Assembly: GCA_033782935.1 (NCBI GenBank)
Contig: JAWQEG010000369.1
Coordinates: 2,733,501-2,797,500 of the forward strand
Direction: 5' to 3'
DNA length: 64,000 bases
Source: Petrolisthes cinctipes
Taxonomy: Eukaryota; Arthropoda; Malacostraca; Decapoda; Porcellanidae
Program-made: the position numbers and the translations under genes
Shown here: positions 47,777-60,119 of the stretch, piece after piece
Layout of the letters: each line of letters opens with the position of its first letter
Numbering within the stretch: the stretch's first letter is position 1
The notes under the pieces: model-generated
What the model was told of the DNA's origin: nothing
What the model saw: the letters and a program-made list of their open reading frames with translations, nothing else
The model's database searches: none

Positions 47777-50700
47777 TTCTAGCACTGTGTAGGCATGTAC
47801 AGATTGCTTCTGGGACCCCAAAATATTGAATTTTCGGGTGTTTTGAGCCTGAATTTGAGATATAAACGGGTACAGAAGATACATGCACATATTGACTTTG
47901 GGCATCTAAAATATCGATTTTCAGCATGTTTTGGGCCTGTATTTTGAAAATACTCTAACACGGAGTAGGCATGTACAGATACCTTCTGGAACCCCTAAAT
48001 ATCGAATTTTCGGGTGTTTTGGGACTGAATTTGAGATATCGACTTTTTGGCACCTAAAAGATCGATTTTTAGCATGTTTTTAGCCTATATTTTGAAAATA
48101 TTCTAGCACTGACTAGGCATGTACAGATTGCTTCTGGGACCCCAAAATATTGAATTTTCGGGTGTTTTGAGATATAAACTGGTACAGAAGATACATGCAC
48201 ATATTGACTTTGGGCATGTAAAATATCGATTTTCAGCATGTTTTGGGCCTGTAATTTGAAAATACTCTAACACTGAGTAGGCATGTACAGATTGCTTCTG
48301 GGACCCCAAAATATTGAATTTTCGGGTGTTTTGAGCCTGAATTTGAGATATAAACGGGTACAGAAGATACATGCACATATTGACTTTGGGCACCAAAATT
48401 ATCGATTTTCAGCATGTTTTGGGCCTGAATTTTGAAAATACTCTAACACGGAGTAGGCATGTACAGATCGCTTCTGGGACCTCAAAATATCGAATTTTCG
48501 GGTGTTTAGGGCCAGAATTTGAGATATAAACGGGTACAGAAGATGCATGCACATATCGACTTTTGGGCACCTAAAAGATCGATTTTCAGTATGTTTTTGG
48601 CCTGTATTATGAAAAAACTCTAACACGGAGTAGGCATGTACAGATACTTTCTGGGACCTCTAAATATCGAATTTTCGGGTGTTTTGTGACTGAATTTGAG
48701 ATATCGATTTTTTGGCACCTAAAATGTCGATTTTTAGCATGTTTTTTAGCCTATATTTTGAAAATATTCAAGCACTGAGTAGGCATGTACAGATTGCTTC
48801 TGGGACCCCAAAATATTGAATTTTCGGGTGTTTTGAGCCTGAATTTGAGATATAAACGGGTACAGAAGATACATGCACATATTGACTTTGGGCACCAAAA
48901 ATATCGATTTTCAGCATGTTTTAGTCCTGAATTTTGAAAATAATCTAACACGGAGTAAGCATGTACAGATACCTTCTGGGACCTCTAAATATCTAATTTT
49001 CGGGTGTTTTGGGACTGAATTTGAGATATCGATTTTTTGGCACCTAAAATGTCGATTTTTAGCATGTTTTTAGCCTATATTTTGAAAATATTCTAGCACT
49101 GAGTAGGCATGTATAAATTGCTTCTGGGACCCCAAAATATTGAATTTTCGGGTGTTTTGAGCCTGAATTTGAGATATAAACGGGTACAGAAGATACATGC
49201 ACATATTGACTTTGGGCACCAAAAATATCGATTTTCAGCATGCTTTGGGCCTGAATTTTGAAAATACTCTAACACGGAGTAGGCATGTACATATCGCTTC
49301 TGGTACCCATAAATATCCAGTTTTCGGGTGTTTAGGTACAGAATTTAAGATATAAACGGGTACAGAAGATGCATGCACATATCGACTTTTGGGCACCTAA
49401 AAGATCGATTTTCAGTATGTTTTTGGCCTGTATTTTGAAAATACTCTAACACGGAATAGGCATGTACAGATACCTTCTGGGACCTCTAAATATCGAATTT
49501 TCGGGTGTTTTGGGACTGAATTTGAGATATTGATTTTTTGGCACCTAAAATGTCGATTTTTAGCATGTTTTTAGCCTATATTTTGAAAATATTCTAGCAC
49601 TGTGTAGGCATGTACAGATTGCTTCTGGGACCCCAAAATATTGAATTTTCGGGTGTTTTGTGCCTGAATTTGAGATATAAACGGGTACAGAAGATACATG
49701 CACATATTGACTTTGGGCATCTAAAAGATCGATATTCAGCATGTTTTGGGCCTGTATTTTGAAAATACTCTAACACTGAGTAGGCATGTACAGATTGCTT
49801 CTGGGACCCCAAAATATTGAATTTTCGGGTGTTTTGAGCCTGAATTTGAGATATAAACGGGTACTGAAGATGCATGCACATATCGACTTTTGGGCACCTA
49901 AAAGATCGATTTTCAGTATGTTTTTGGCCTGTATTTTGAAAATACTCTAACACGGAGTAGGCATGTACAGATACCTTCTGGGACCTCTAAATATCGAATT
50001 TTCGGGTGTTTTGGGACTGAATTTGAGATATCGATTTTTTGGCACCTAAAATGTCGATTTTTAGCATGTTTTTAGCCTATATTTTGAAAATATTCTAGCA
50101 CTGTGTAGGCATGTACAGATTGCTTCTGGGACCCCAAAATATTGAATTTTCGGGTGTTTTGTGCCTGAATTTGAGATATAAACGGGTACAGAAGATACAT
50201 GCACATATTGACTTTGGGCATCTAAAAGATCGATTTTCAGCATGTTTTGGGCCTGTATTTTGAAAATACTCTAACACTGAGTAGGCATGTACAGATTGCT
50301 TCTGGGACCCCAAAATATTGAATTTTCGGGTGTTTTGAGCCTGAATTTGAGATATAAACGGGTACTGAAGATGCATGCACATATCGACTTTTGGGCACCT
50401 AAAAGATCGATTTTCAGTATGTTTTTGGCCTGTATTTTGAAAATACTCTAACACGGAGTAGGCATGTACAGATACCTTCTGGGACCTCTAAATATCGAAT
50501 TTTCGGGTGTTTTGGGACTGAATTTGAGATATCGATTTTTTGGCACCTAAAATGTCGATTTTTAGCATGTTTTTAGCCTATATTTTGAAAATATTCTAGC
50601 ACTGTGTAGGCATGTACAGATTGCTTCTGGGACCCCAAAATATTGAATTTTCGGGTGTTTTGAGCCTGAATTTGAGATATAAACGGGTACTGAAGATGCA

Positions 50701-51419
50701 TGCACATATCGACTTTTGTGCACCTAAAAGATCGATTTTCAGTATGTTTTGAGCATGTATTTTGAAAATACTCTAACACGGAGTAGGCATGTACAGATCG
50801 CTTCTGGGATCCCTAAATATCGAATATTCGGGTGTTTTGGGACTGAATTTGTGATATTGACTTTTTGGCACCTAAAAAATCGATTTTTAGCATGTTTTTA
50901 GCCTATATTTTGAAAATATTCTAGCACTCAGTAGGCATGTACAGATTGCTTCTGGGACCCCAAAATATTGAATTTTCGGGTGTTTTGAGCCTGAATTTGA
51001 GATATAAACGGGTACAGAAGATACATGCACATATTGACTTTGGGCACTAAAAATATCGATTTTCAGCATGTTTTGGGCCTGAATTTTGAAAATACTCTAA
51101 CACGGAATAGGCATGTACAGATCGCTTCTGGGACCCCAAAATATCCAGTTTTCGGGTGTTTAGGGCCAGAATTTAAGATATAAACGGGTACAGAAGATGC
51201 ATGCACATATCGACTTTTGGGCACCTAAAAGATCGATTTTCAGTATGTTTTTGGCCTGTATTTTGAAAATACTCTAACACGGAGTAGGCATGTACAGATA
51301 CCTTCTGGGACCTCTAAATATCGAATTTTCGGGTGTTTTGTGACTGAATTTGAGATATCGATTTTTTGGCACCTAAAATGACGATTTTTAGCATGTTTTT
51401 AGCCTATATTTTGAAAATA
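47777..51419 (+). repeat. Block A', copy 2 of block A (longer by 177 + 501 + 4 bp)
   Basis: Spacings are 324, 666, 324, 501, 501, 501, 325 and 501. Offset from block A is 9274, then 9451 after one extra L1 monomer near 48.43-48.61 kb. It becomes 9952 after one extra 501-bp trimer (49592-50594), and 9956 where A lost 4 bases. The private variants recur near 48168, 48251, 49111, 49302, 49332 and 51141. Confidence 0.86.
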
Positions 51420-53602
51420 TTCTAGCACTGTTTAGGCATGTACAGATTGCTTCTGGGACCCCAAAATATTGAATTTTCGGGTGTTTTGAGCCTGAATTTC
51501 AGATATAAACGGGTACAGAAGATACATGCACATATTGACTTTGGGCATCTAAAATATCGATTTTCAGCATGTTTTGGGCCTGTATTTTGAAAATACTCTA
51601 ACACGGAGTAGGCATGTACAGATACCTTCTGGGACCTCTAAATATCGAATTTTCGGGTGTTTTGTGACTGAATTTGAGATATCGATTTTTTGGCACCTAA
51701 AATGTCGATTTTTATCATGTTTTTTAGCCTATATTTTGAAAATATTCTAGCACTGTGTAGGCATGTACAGATTGCTTCTGGGACCCCAAAATATTGAATT
51801 TTCGGGTGTTTTGAGCCTGAATTTGAGATATAAACGGGTATTGAAGATGCATGCACATATCGACTTTTGTGCACCTAAAAGATCGATTTTCAGTATGTTT
51901 TGAGCATGTATTTTGAAAATACTCTAACACTGAGTAGGCATGTACAGATCGCTTCTGGGACCCCTAAATATCGAATTTTCGGGTGTTTTGGGACTGAATT
52001 TGAGATATCAAATTTTTGGCACCTAAAAGATCGATTTTTAGCATGTTTTTAGCCTATATTTTGAAAATATTCTAGCACTGAGTAGGCATGTACAGATTGC
52101 TTCTGGGACCCCAAAATATTGAATTTTCGGGTGTTTTGAGCCTGAATTTGAGATATAAACGGATACAGAAGATACATGCACATATTGACTTTGGGTACCA
52201 AAAATATCGATTTTCAGCATGTTTTGGGCCTGAATTTTGAAAATACTCTAACACGGAGTAGGCATGTACAGATCGCTTCTGGGACCCCAAAATATCGAAT
52301 TTTCGGGTGTTTAGGGCCAGAATTTGAGATATAAACGGGTACAGAAGATGCATGCACATATCGACTTTTGGGCACCTAAAAGATCGATTTTCAGTATGTT
52401 TTTGGCCTTTTTTTTTAAAATACTCTAACACGGAGTAGGCATGTACAGATTGCTTCTGGGACCCCAAAATATTGAATTTTCGGGTGTTTTGAGCCTGAAT
52501 TTGTGATATAAACGGGTACTGAAGATGTATGCACATATCGACTTTTGTGCACCTAAAAGATCGATTTTCAGTATGTTTTGAGCATGTATTTTGAAAATAC
52601 TCTAACACGGAGTAGGCATGTACAGATCGCTTCTGGGACCCCAAAATATCGAATTTTCGGGTGTTTAGGGCCAGAATTTGAGATATAAACGGGTACAGAA
52701 GATGCATGCACATATCGACTTTTGGGCACCTAAAAGATCGATTTTCAATATGTTTTTGGCCTGTATTTTGAAAATACTCTAACACGGAGTAGGCATGTAC
52801 AGATACCTTCTGGGACCTCTAAATATCGAATTTTCGGGTGTTTTGTGACTGAATTTGAGATATCGATTTTTTGGCACCTAAAATGACGATTTTTAGCATG
52901 TTTTTAGTCTATATTTTGAAAATATTCTAGCACTGTTTAGGCATGTACAGATTGCTTCTGGGACCCCAAAATATTGAATTTTCGGGTGTTTTGAGCCTGA
53001 ATTTGAGATATAAACGGGTACAGAAGATACATGCACATATTGACTTTGGGCATCTAAAATATCGATTTTCAGCATGTTTTGGGCCTGTATTTTGAAAATA
53101 CTCTAACACTGAGTAGGCATGTACAGATTGCTTCTGGGACCCCGAAATATCGAATTTTCGGGTGTTTAGGGCCAGAATTTGAGATATAAACGGGTACAGA
53201 AGATGCATGCACATATCGACTTTTGGGCACCTAAAAGATCGATTTTCAGTATGATTTTGGCCTTTATTTTGAAAATACTCTAACACGGAGTAGGCATGTA
53301 CAGATTGCTTCTAGGACCCCAAAATATTGAATTTTCGGGTGTTTTGAGCCTGAATTTGAGATATAAACGGGTACTGAAGATGCATGCACATATCGACTTT
53401 TGTGCACCTAAAAGATCGATTTTCAGTATGTTTTGAGCATGTATTTTGAAAATACTCTAACACGGAGTAGGCATGTACAGATCGCTTCTGGGACCCCTAA
53501 ATATCGAATTTTCGGGTGTTTGGGGACTGAATTTGAGATATCGACTTTTTAGCACCTAAAAGATCGATTTTTAGCATGTTTTTAGCCTATATTTTGAAAA
53601 TA
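51420..53602 (+). repeat. Block C, copy 1 (2,183-bp, 13-monomer unit)
   Basis: Spacings are 325 (M2-S1), 325 (L2-S2), 855 (M1-L1-L2-L1-S1) and 678 (M2-L1-L2-S2). Private variants are a run of nine T near 52408, GATGTATGCACAT near 52525, ACCCCGAAATATCG near 53139 and GTATGATTTTGGCC near 53249. The complete block recurs at 57937-60119, offset 6517. Confidence 0.87.
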
Positions 53603-56600
53603 TTCTAGCACTCAGTAGGCATGTACAGATTGCTTCTGGGACCCCAAAATATTGAATTTTCGGGTGTTTTGAGCCTGAATTTGAGATATAAACGGGTACA
53701 GAAGATACATGCACATATTGACTTTGGGCATCTAAAATATCGATTTTCAGCATGTTTTGGGCCTTTATTTTGAAAATACTCTAACACGGAGTAGGCATGT
53801 ACAGATTGCTTCTGGGACCCCAAAATGTCGAATTTTCGGGTGTTTTGAGCCTGAAATTGAGATATAAACGGGTACAGAAGATACATGCACATATTGACTT
53901 TGGGCACCAAAAATATCGATTTTCAGCATGTTTTGAGCATGTATTTTGAAAATACTCTAACACGGAGTAGGCATGTACAGATCGCTTCTGGGACCCCTAA
54001 ATATCGAATTTTCGGGTGTTTTGGGACTGAATTTGAGATATCGACTTTTTGGCATCTAAAAGATCGATTTTTAGCATGTTTTTAGCCTATATTTTGAAAA
54101 TATTCTAGCACTGAGTAGGCATGTACAGATTGCTTCTGGGACCCCAAAATATTGAATTTTCGGGTGTTTTGAGCCTGAATTTGAGATATAAACGGGTACA
54201 GAAGATACATGCACATATTGACTTTGGGCACCAAAAATATCGATTTTCAGCATGTTTTGGGCCTGAATTTTGAAAATACTCTAACACGGAGTAGGCATGT
54301 ACAGATCGCTTCTGGGACCCCAAAATATCGAATTTTCGGGTGTTTAGGGCCAGAATTTGAGATATAAACGGGTACAGAAGATGCATGCACATATCGACTT
54401 TTGGGCACCTAAAAGATCGATTTTCAGTATGTTTTTGGCCTGTATTTTGAAAATACTCTAACACGGAGTAAGCATGTACAGATACCTTCTGGGACCTCTA
54501 AATATCGAATTTTAGGGTGTTTTGTGACTGAATTTGAGATATCGATTTTTTGGCACCTAAAATGTCGATTTTTAGCATGTTTTTTAGCCTATATTTTGAA
54601 AATATTCTAGCACTGTGTAGGCATTTACAGATTGCTTCTGGGACCCCAAAATATTGAATTTTAGGGTGTTTTGAGCCTGAATTTGAGATATAAACGGGTA
54701 TTGAAGATGCATGCACATATCGACTTTTGTGCACCTAAAAGATCGATTTTCAGTATGTTTTGAGCATGTATTTTGAAAATACTCTAACAAGGAATAGGCA
54801 TGTACAGATCGCTTCTGGGACCCCTAAATATCGAATTTTCGGGTGTTTTGGGACTGAATTTAAGATATCGAATTTTTGGCACCTAAAAGATCGATTTTTA
54901 GCATGTTTTTAGCCTATATTTTGAAAATATTCTAGCACTGAGTAGGCATGTACAGATTGCTTCTGGGACCCCAAAATATTGAATTTTCGGGTGTTTTGAG
55001 AATGAATTTGAGATATAAACGGATACAGAAGATACATGCACATATTGACTTTGGGCACCAAAAATATCGATTTTCAGCATGTTTTGGGCCTGAATTTTGA
55101 AAATACTCTAACACGGAGTAGGCATGTACAGATCGCTTCTGGGACCCCAAAATATCGAAATTAGGGGTGTTTAGGGCCAGAATTTGAGATATAAACGGGT
55201 ACAGAAGATGCATGCACGTATCGACTTTTGGGCACCTAAAAGATCGATTTTCAGTATGTTTTTGGCCTTTATTTTGAAAATACTCTAACACGGAGTAGGC
55301 ATGTACAGATTGCTTCTGGGACCCCAAAATATTGAATTTTCGGGTGTTTTGAGCCTGAATTTGTGATATAAACGGGTACTGAAGATGCATGCACATATCG
55401 ACTTTTGTGCACCTAAAAGATCGATTTTCAGTATGTTTTGAGCATGTATTTTGAAAATACTCTAACACGGAGTAGGCATGTACAGATCGCTTCTGGGACC
55501 CCTAAATATCGAATTTTCGGGTGTTTGGGGACTGAATTTGAGATATCGACTTTTTAGCACCTAAAAGATCGATTTTTAGCATGTTTTTAGCCTATATTTT
55601 GAAAATATTCTAGCACTCAGTAGGCATGTACAGATTGCTTCTGGGACCCCAAAATATTGAATTTTCGGGTGTTTTGAGCCTGAAATTGAGATATAAACGG
55701 GTACAGAAGATACATGCACATATTGACTTTGGGCACCAAAAATATCGATTTTCAGCATGTTTTGGGCCTGAATTTTGAAAATACTCTAACACGGAGTAGG
55801 CATGTACAGATCGCTTCTGGGACCCCTAAATATCGAATTTTCGGGTGTTTTGGGACTGAATTTGAGATATCGACTTTTTGGCATCTAAAAGATCGATTTT
55901 TAGCATGTTTTTAGCCTATATTTTGAAAATATTCTAGCACTGAGTAGGCATGTACAGATTGCTTCTGGGACCCCAAAATATTGAATTTTCGGGTGTTTTG
56001 AGCCTGAATTTGAGATATAAACGGGTTCAGAAGATACATGCACATATTGACTTTGGGCACCAAAAATATCGATTTTCAGCATGTTTTAGGCCTGAATTTT
56101 GAAAATACTCTAACACGGAGTAGGCATGTACAGATCGCTTCTGGGACCCCAAAATATCGAATTTTCGGGTGTTTAGGGCCAGAATTTGAGATATAAACGG
56201 GTACAGAAGATGCATGCACATATCGACTTTTGGGCACCTAAAAGATCGATTTTCAGTATGTTTTTGGCCTGTATTTTGAAAATACTCTAACACGGAGTAG
56301 GCATGTACAGATACCTTCTGGGACCTCTAAATATCGCATTTTCGGGTGTTTTGTGACTGAATTTGAGATATCGATTTTTTGGCACCTAAAATGTCGATTT
56401 TTAGCATGTTTTTTAGCCTATATTTTGAAAATATTCTAGCACTGTGTAGGCATGTACAGATTGCTTCTGGGACCCCAAAATATTGAATTTTCGGGTGTTT
56501 TGAGCCTGAATTTGAGATATAAACGGGTATTGAAGATGCATGCACATATCGACTTTTGTGCACCTAAAAGATCGATTTTCAGTATGTTTTGAGCATGTAT

Positions 56601-56758
56601 TTTGAAAATACTCTAACACTGAGTAGGCATGTACAGATCGCTTCTGGGACCTCTAAATATCGAATTTTCGGGTGTTTTGGGACTGAATTTGAGATATCGA
56701 ATTTTTGGCACCTAAAAGATCGATTTTTAGCATGTTTTTAGCCTATATTTTGAAAATA
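53603..56758 (+). repeat. Block B, copy 3
   Basis: The same seven spacings, 3,156 bp in total, offset 12139 from copy 1 and 8983 from copy 2. CAAAATGTCGAATTTTC near 53821, GAATTTTAGGGTG near 54508 and 54656, AACAAGGAATAGG near 54787 and GAGAATGAATTTG near 54999 are shared. Own differences include GGCATTTACAG near 54620 and CGAAATTAGGGGTG near 55157. Confidence 0.9.
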
Positions 56759-57936
56759 TTCTAGCACTGAGTAGGCATGTACAGATTGCTTCTGGGACCC
56801 CAAAATATTGAATTTTCGGGTGTTTTGAGCCTGAATTTGAGATATAAACGGATACAGAAGATACATGCACATATTGACTTTGGGCACCAAAAATATCGAT
56901 TTTCAGCATGTTTTGGGCCTGAATTTTGAAAATACTCTAACACGGAGTAGGCATGTACAGATCGCTTCTGGGACCCCAAAATATCGAATTTTCGAGTGTT
57001 TAGGGCCAGAATTTGAGATATAAACGGGTACAGAAGATGCATGCACATATCGACTTTTGGGCACCTAAAAGATCGATTTTCAGTATGTTTTTGGCCTTTA
57101 TTTTGAAAATACTCTAACACGGAGTAGGCATGTACAGATTGCTTCTGGGACCCCAAAATATTGAATTTTCGGGTGTTTTGAGCCTGAATTTGAGATATAA
57201 ACGGGTACTGAAGATGCATGCACATATCGACTTTTGTGCACCTAAAAGATCGATTTTCAGTATGTTTTGAGCATGTATTTTGAAAATACTCTAACACGGA
57301 GTAGGCATGTACAGATCGCTTCTGGGACCCCTAAATATCGAATTTTCGGGTGTTTGGGGACTGAATTTGAGATATCGACTTTTTAGCACCTAAAAGATCG
57401 ATTTTTAGCATGTTTTTAGCCTATATTTTGAAAATATTCTAGCACTCAGTAGGCATGTACAGATTGCTTCTGGGACCCCAAAATATTGAATTTTCGGGTG
57501 TTTTGAGCCTGAATTTGAGATATAAACGGGTACAGAAGATACATGCACATATTGACTTTGGGCACCAAAAATATCGATTTTCAGCATGTTTTGGGCCTGA
57601 ATTTTGAAAATACTCTAACACGGAGTAGGCATGTACAGATCGCTTCTGGGACCCCAAAATATCGAATTTTCGGGTGTTTAGGGCCAGAATTTGAGATATA
57701 AACGGGTACAGAAGATGCATGCACATATCGACTTTTGGGCACCTAAAAGATCGATTTTCAGTATGTTTTGGCCTGTATTTTGAAAATACTCTAACACGGA
57801 GTAGGCATGTACAGATACCTTCTGGGACCTCTAAATATCGAATTTTCGGGTGTTTTGGGACTGAATTTGAGATATCGATTTTTTGGCACCTAAAATGACG
57901 ATTTTTAGCATGTTTTTAGCCTATATTTTGAAAATA
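56759..57936 (+). repeat. Block D', copy 2
   Basis: Spacings 678 and 500 match 37324-38502 (678, 501). The one-base difference is GTATGTTTTGGCCTG near 57761, where the usual sequence has one more T. The closing S1 again has AAAATGACGATTTTTAGC. Confidence 0.8.
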
Positions 57937-60119
57937 TTCTAGCACTGTGTAGGCATGTACAGATTGCTTCTGGGACCCCAAAATATTGAATTTTCGGGTG
58001 TTTTGAGCCTGAATTTGAGATATAAACGGGTACAGAAGATACATGCACATATTGACTTTGGGCATCTAAAATATCGATTTTCAGCATGTTTTGGGCCTGT
58101 ATTTTGAAAATACTCTAACACGGAGTAAGCATGTACAGATACCTTCTGGGACCTCTAAATATCGAATTTTCGGGTGTTTTGTGACTGAATTTGAGATATC
58201 GATTTTTTGGCACCTAAAATGTCGATTTTTAGCATGTTTTTTAGCCTATATTTTGAAAATATTCTAGCACTGTGTAGGCATGTACAGATTGCTTCTGGGA
58301 CCCCAAAATATTGAATTTTCGGGTGTTTTGAGCCTGAATTTGAGATATAAACGGGTATTGAAGATGCATGCACATATCGACTTTTGTGCACCTAAAAGAT
58401 CGATTTTCAGTATGTTTTGAGCATGTATTTTGAAAATACTCTAACACTGAGTAGGCATGTACAGATCGCTTCTGGGACCCCTAAATATCGAATTTTCGGG
58501 TGTTTTGGGACTGAATTTGAGATATCAAATTTTTGGCACCTAAAAGATCGATTTTTAGCATGTTTTTAGCCTATATTTTGAAAATATTCTAGCACTGAGT
58601 AGGCATGTACAGATTGCTTCTGGGACCCCAAAATATTGAATTTTCGGGTGTTTTGAGAATGAATTTGAGATATAAACGGATACAGAAGATACATGCACAT
58701 ATTGACTTTGGGCACCAAAAATATCGATTTTCAGCATGTTTTGGGCCTGAATTTTGAAAATACTCTAACACGGAGTAGGCATGTACAGATCGCTTCTGGG
58801 ACCCCAAAATATCGAATTTTCGGGTGTTTAGGGCCAGAATTTGAGATATAAACGGGTACAGAAGATGCATGCACATATCGACTTTTGGGCACCTAAAAGA
58901 TCGATTTTCAGTATGTTTTTGGCCTTTTTTTTTTAAATACTCTAACACGGAGTAGGCATGTACAGATTGCTTCTGGGACCCCAAAATATTGAATTTTCGG
59001 GTGTTTTGAGCCTGAATTTGTGATATAAACGGGTACTGAAGATGTATGCACATATCGACTTTTGTGCACCTAAAAGATCGATTTTCAGTATGTTTTGAGC
59101 ATGTATTTTGAAAATACTCTAACACGGAGTAGGCATGTACAGATCGCTTCTGGGACCCCAAAATATCGAATTTTCGGGTGTTTAGGGCCAGAATTTGAGA
59201 TATAAACGGGTACAGAAGATGCATGCACATATCGACTTTTGGGCACCTAAAAGATCGATTTTCAGTATGTTTTTGGCCTGTATTTTGAAAATACTCTAAC
59301 ACGGAGTAGGCATGTACAGATACCTTCTGGGACCTCTAAATATCGAATTTTCGGGTGTTTTGTGACTGAATTTGAGATATCGATTTTTTGGCACCTAAAA
59401 TGACGATTTTTAGCATGTTTTTAGCCTATATTTTGAAAATATTCTAGCACTGTTTAGGCATGTACAGATTGCTTCTGGGACCCCAAAATATTGAATTTTC
59501 GGGTGTTTTGAGCCTGAATTTGAGATATAAACGGGTACAGAAGATAAATGCACATATTGACTTTGGGCATCTAAAATATCGATTTTCAGCATGTTTTGGG
59601 CCTGTATTTTGAAAATACTCTAACACTGAGTAGGCATGTACAGATTGCTTCTGGGACCCCGAAATATCGAATTTTCGGGTGTTTAGGGCCAGAATTTGAG
59701 ATATAAACGGGTACAGAAGATGCATGCACATATCGACTTTTGGGCACCTAAAAGATCGATTTTCAGTATGATTTTGGCCTTTATTTTGAAAATACTCTAA
59801 CACGGAGTAGGCATGTACAGATTGCTTCTGGGACCCCAAAATATTGAATTTTCGGGTGTTTTGAGCCTGAATTTGAGATATAAACGGGTACTGAAGATGC
59901 ATGCACATATCGACTTTTGTGCACCTAAAAGATCGATTTTCAGTATGTTTTGAGCATGTATTTTGAAAATACTCTAACACGGAGTAGGCATGTACAGATC
60001 GCTTCTGGGACCCCTAAATATCGAATTTTCGGGTGTTTGGGGACTGAATTTGAGATATCGACTTTTTAGCACCTAAAAGATCGATTTTTAGCATGTTTTT
60101 AGCCTATATTTTGAAAATA
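57937..60119 (+). repeat. Block C', copy 2
   Basis: Spacings 325, 325, 855 and 678 repeat 51420-53602 at a constant offset of 6517. The T run is ten long near 58925, GATGTATGCACAT is near 59042, ACCCCGAAATATCG near 59656 and GTATGATTTTGGCC near 59766. Unlike C it carries GAGAATGAATTTG (near 58656), a variant of the B blocks, so a patch of B-type sequence was exchanged. Confidence 0.87.

Noticed and set aside
52072..52785. Open frame of 237 codons on the reverse strand (and a near copy at 58589-59302), plus more than a hundred shorter reverse-strand frames of 60-178 codons
   Set aside because: They are periodic readings of the satellite: L monomers are 177 bp (59 codons), so a stop-free frame persists until a 148-bp S or a 176-bp M unit shifts it. 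The 'proteins' are the repeat translated, change frame with each structural variant, and show no domain, signal peptide or coding constraint.
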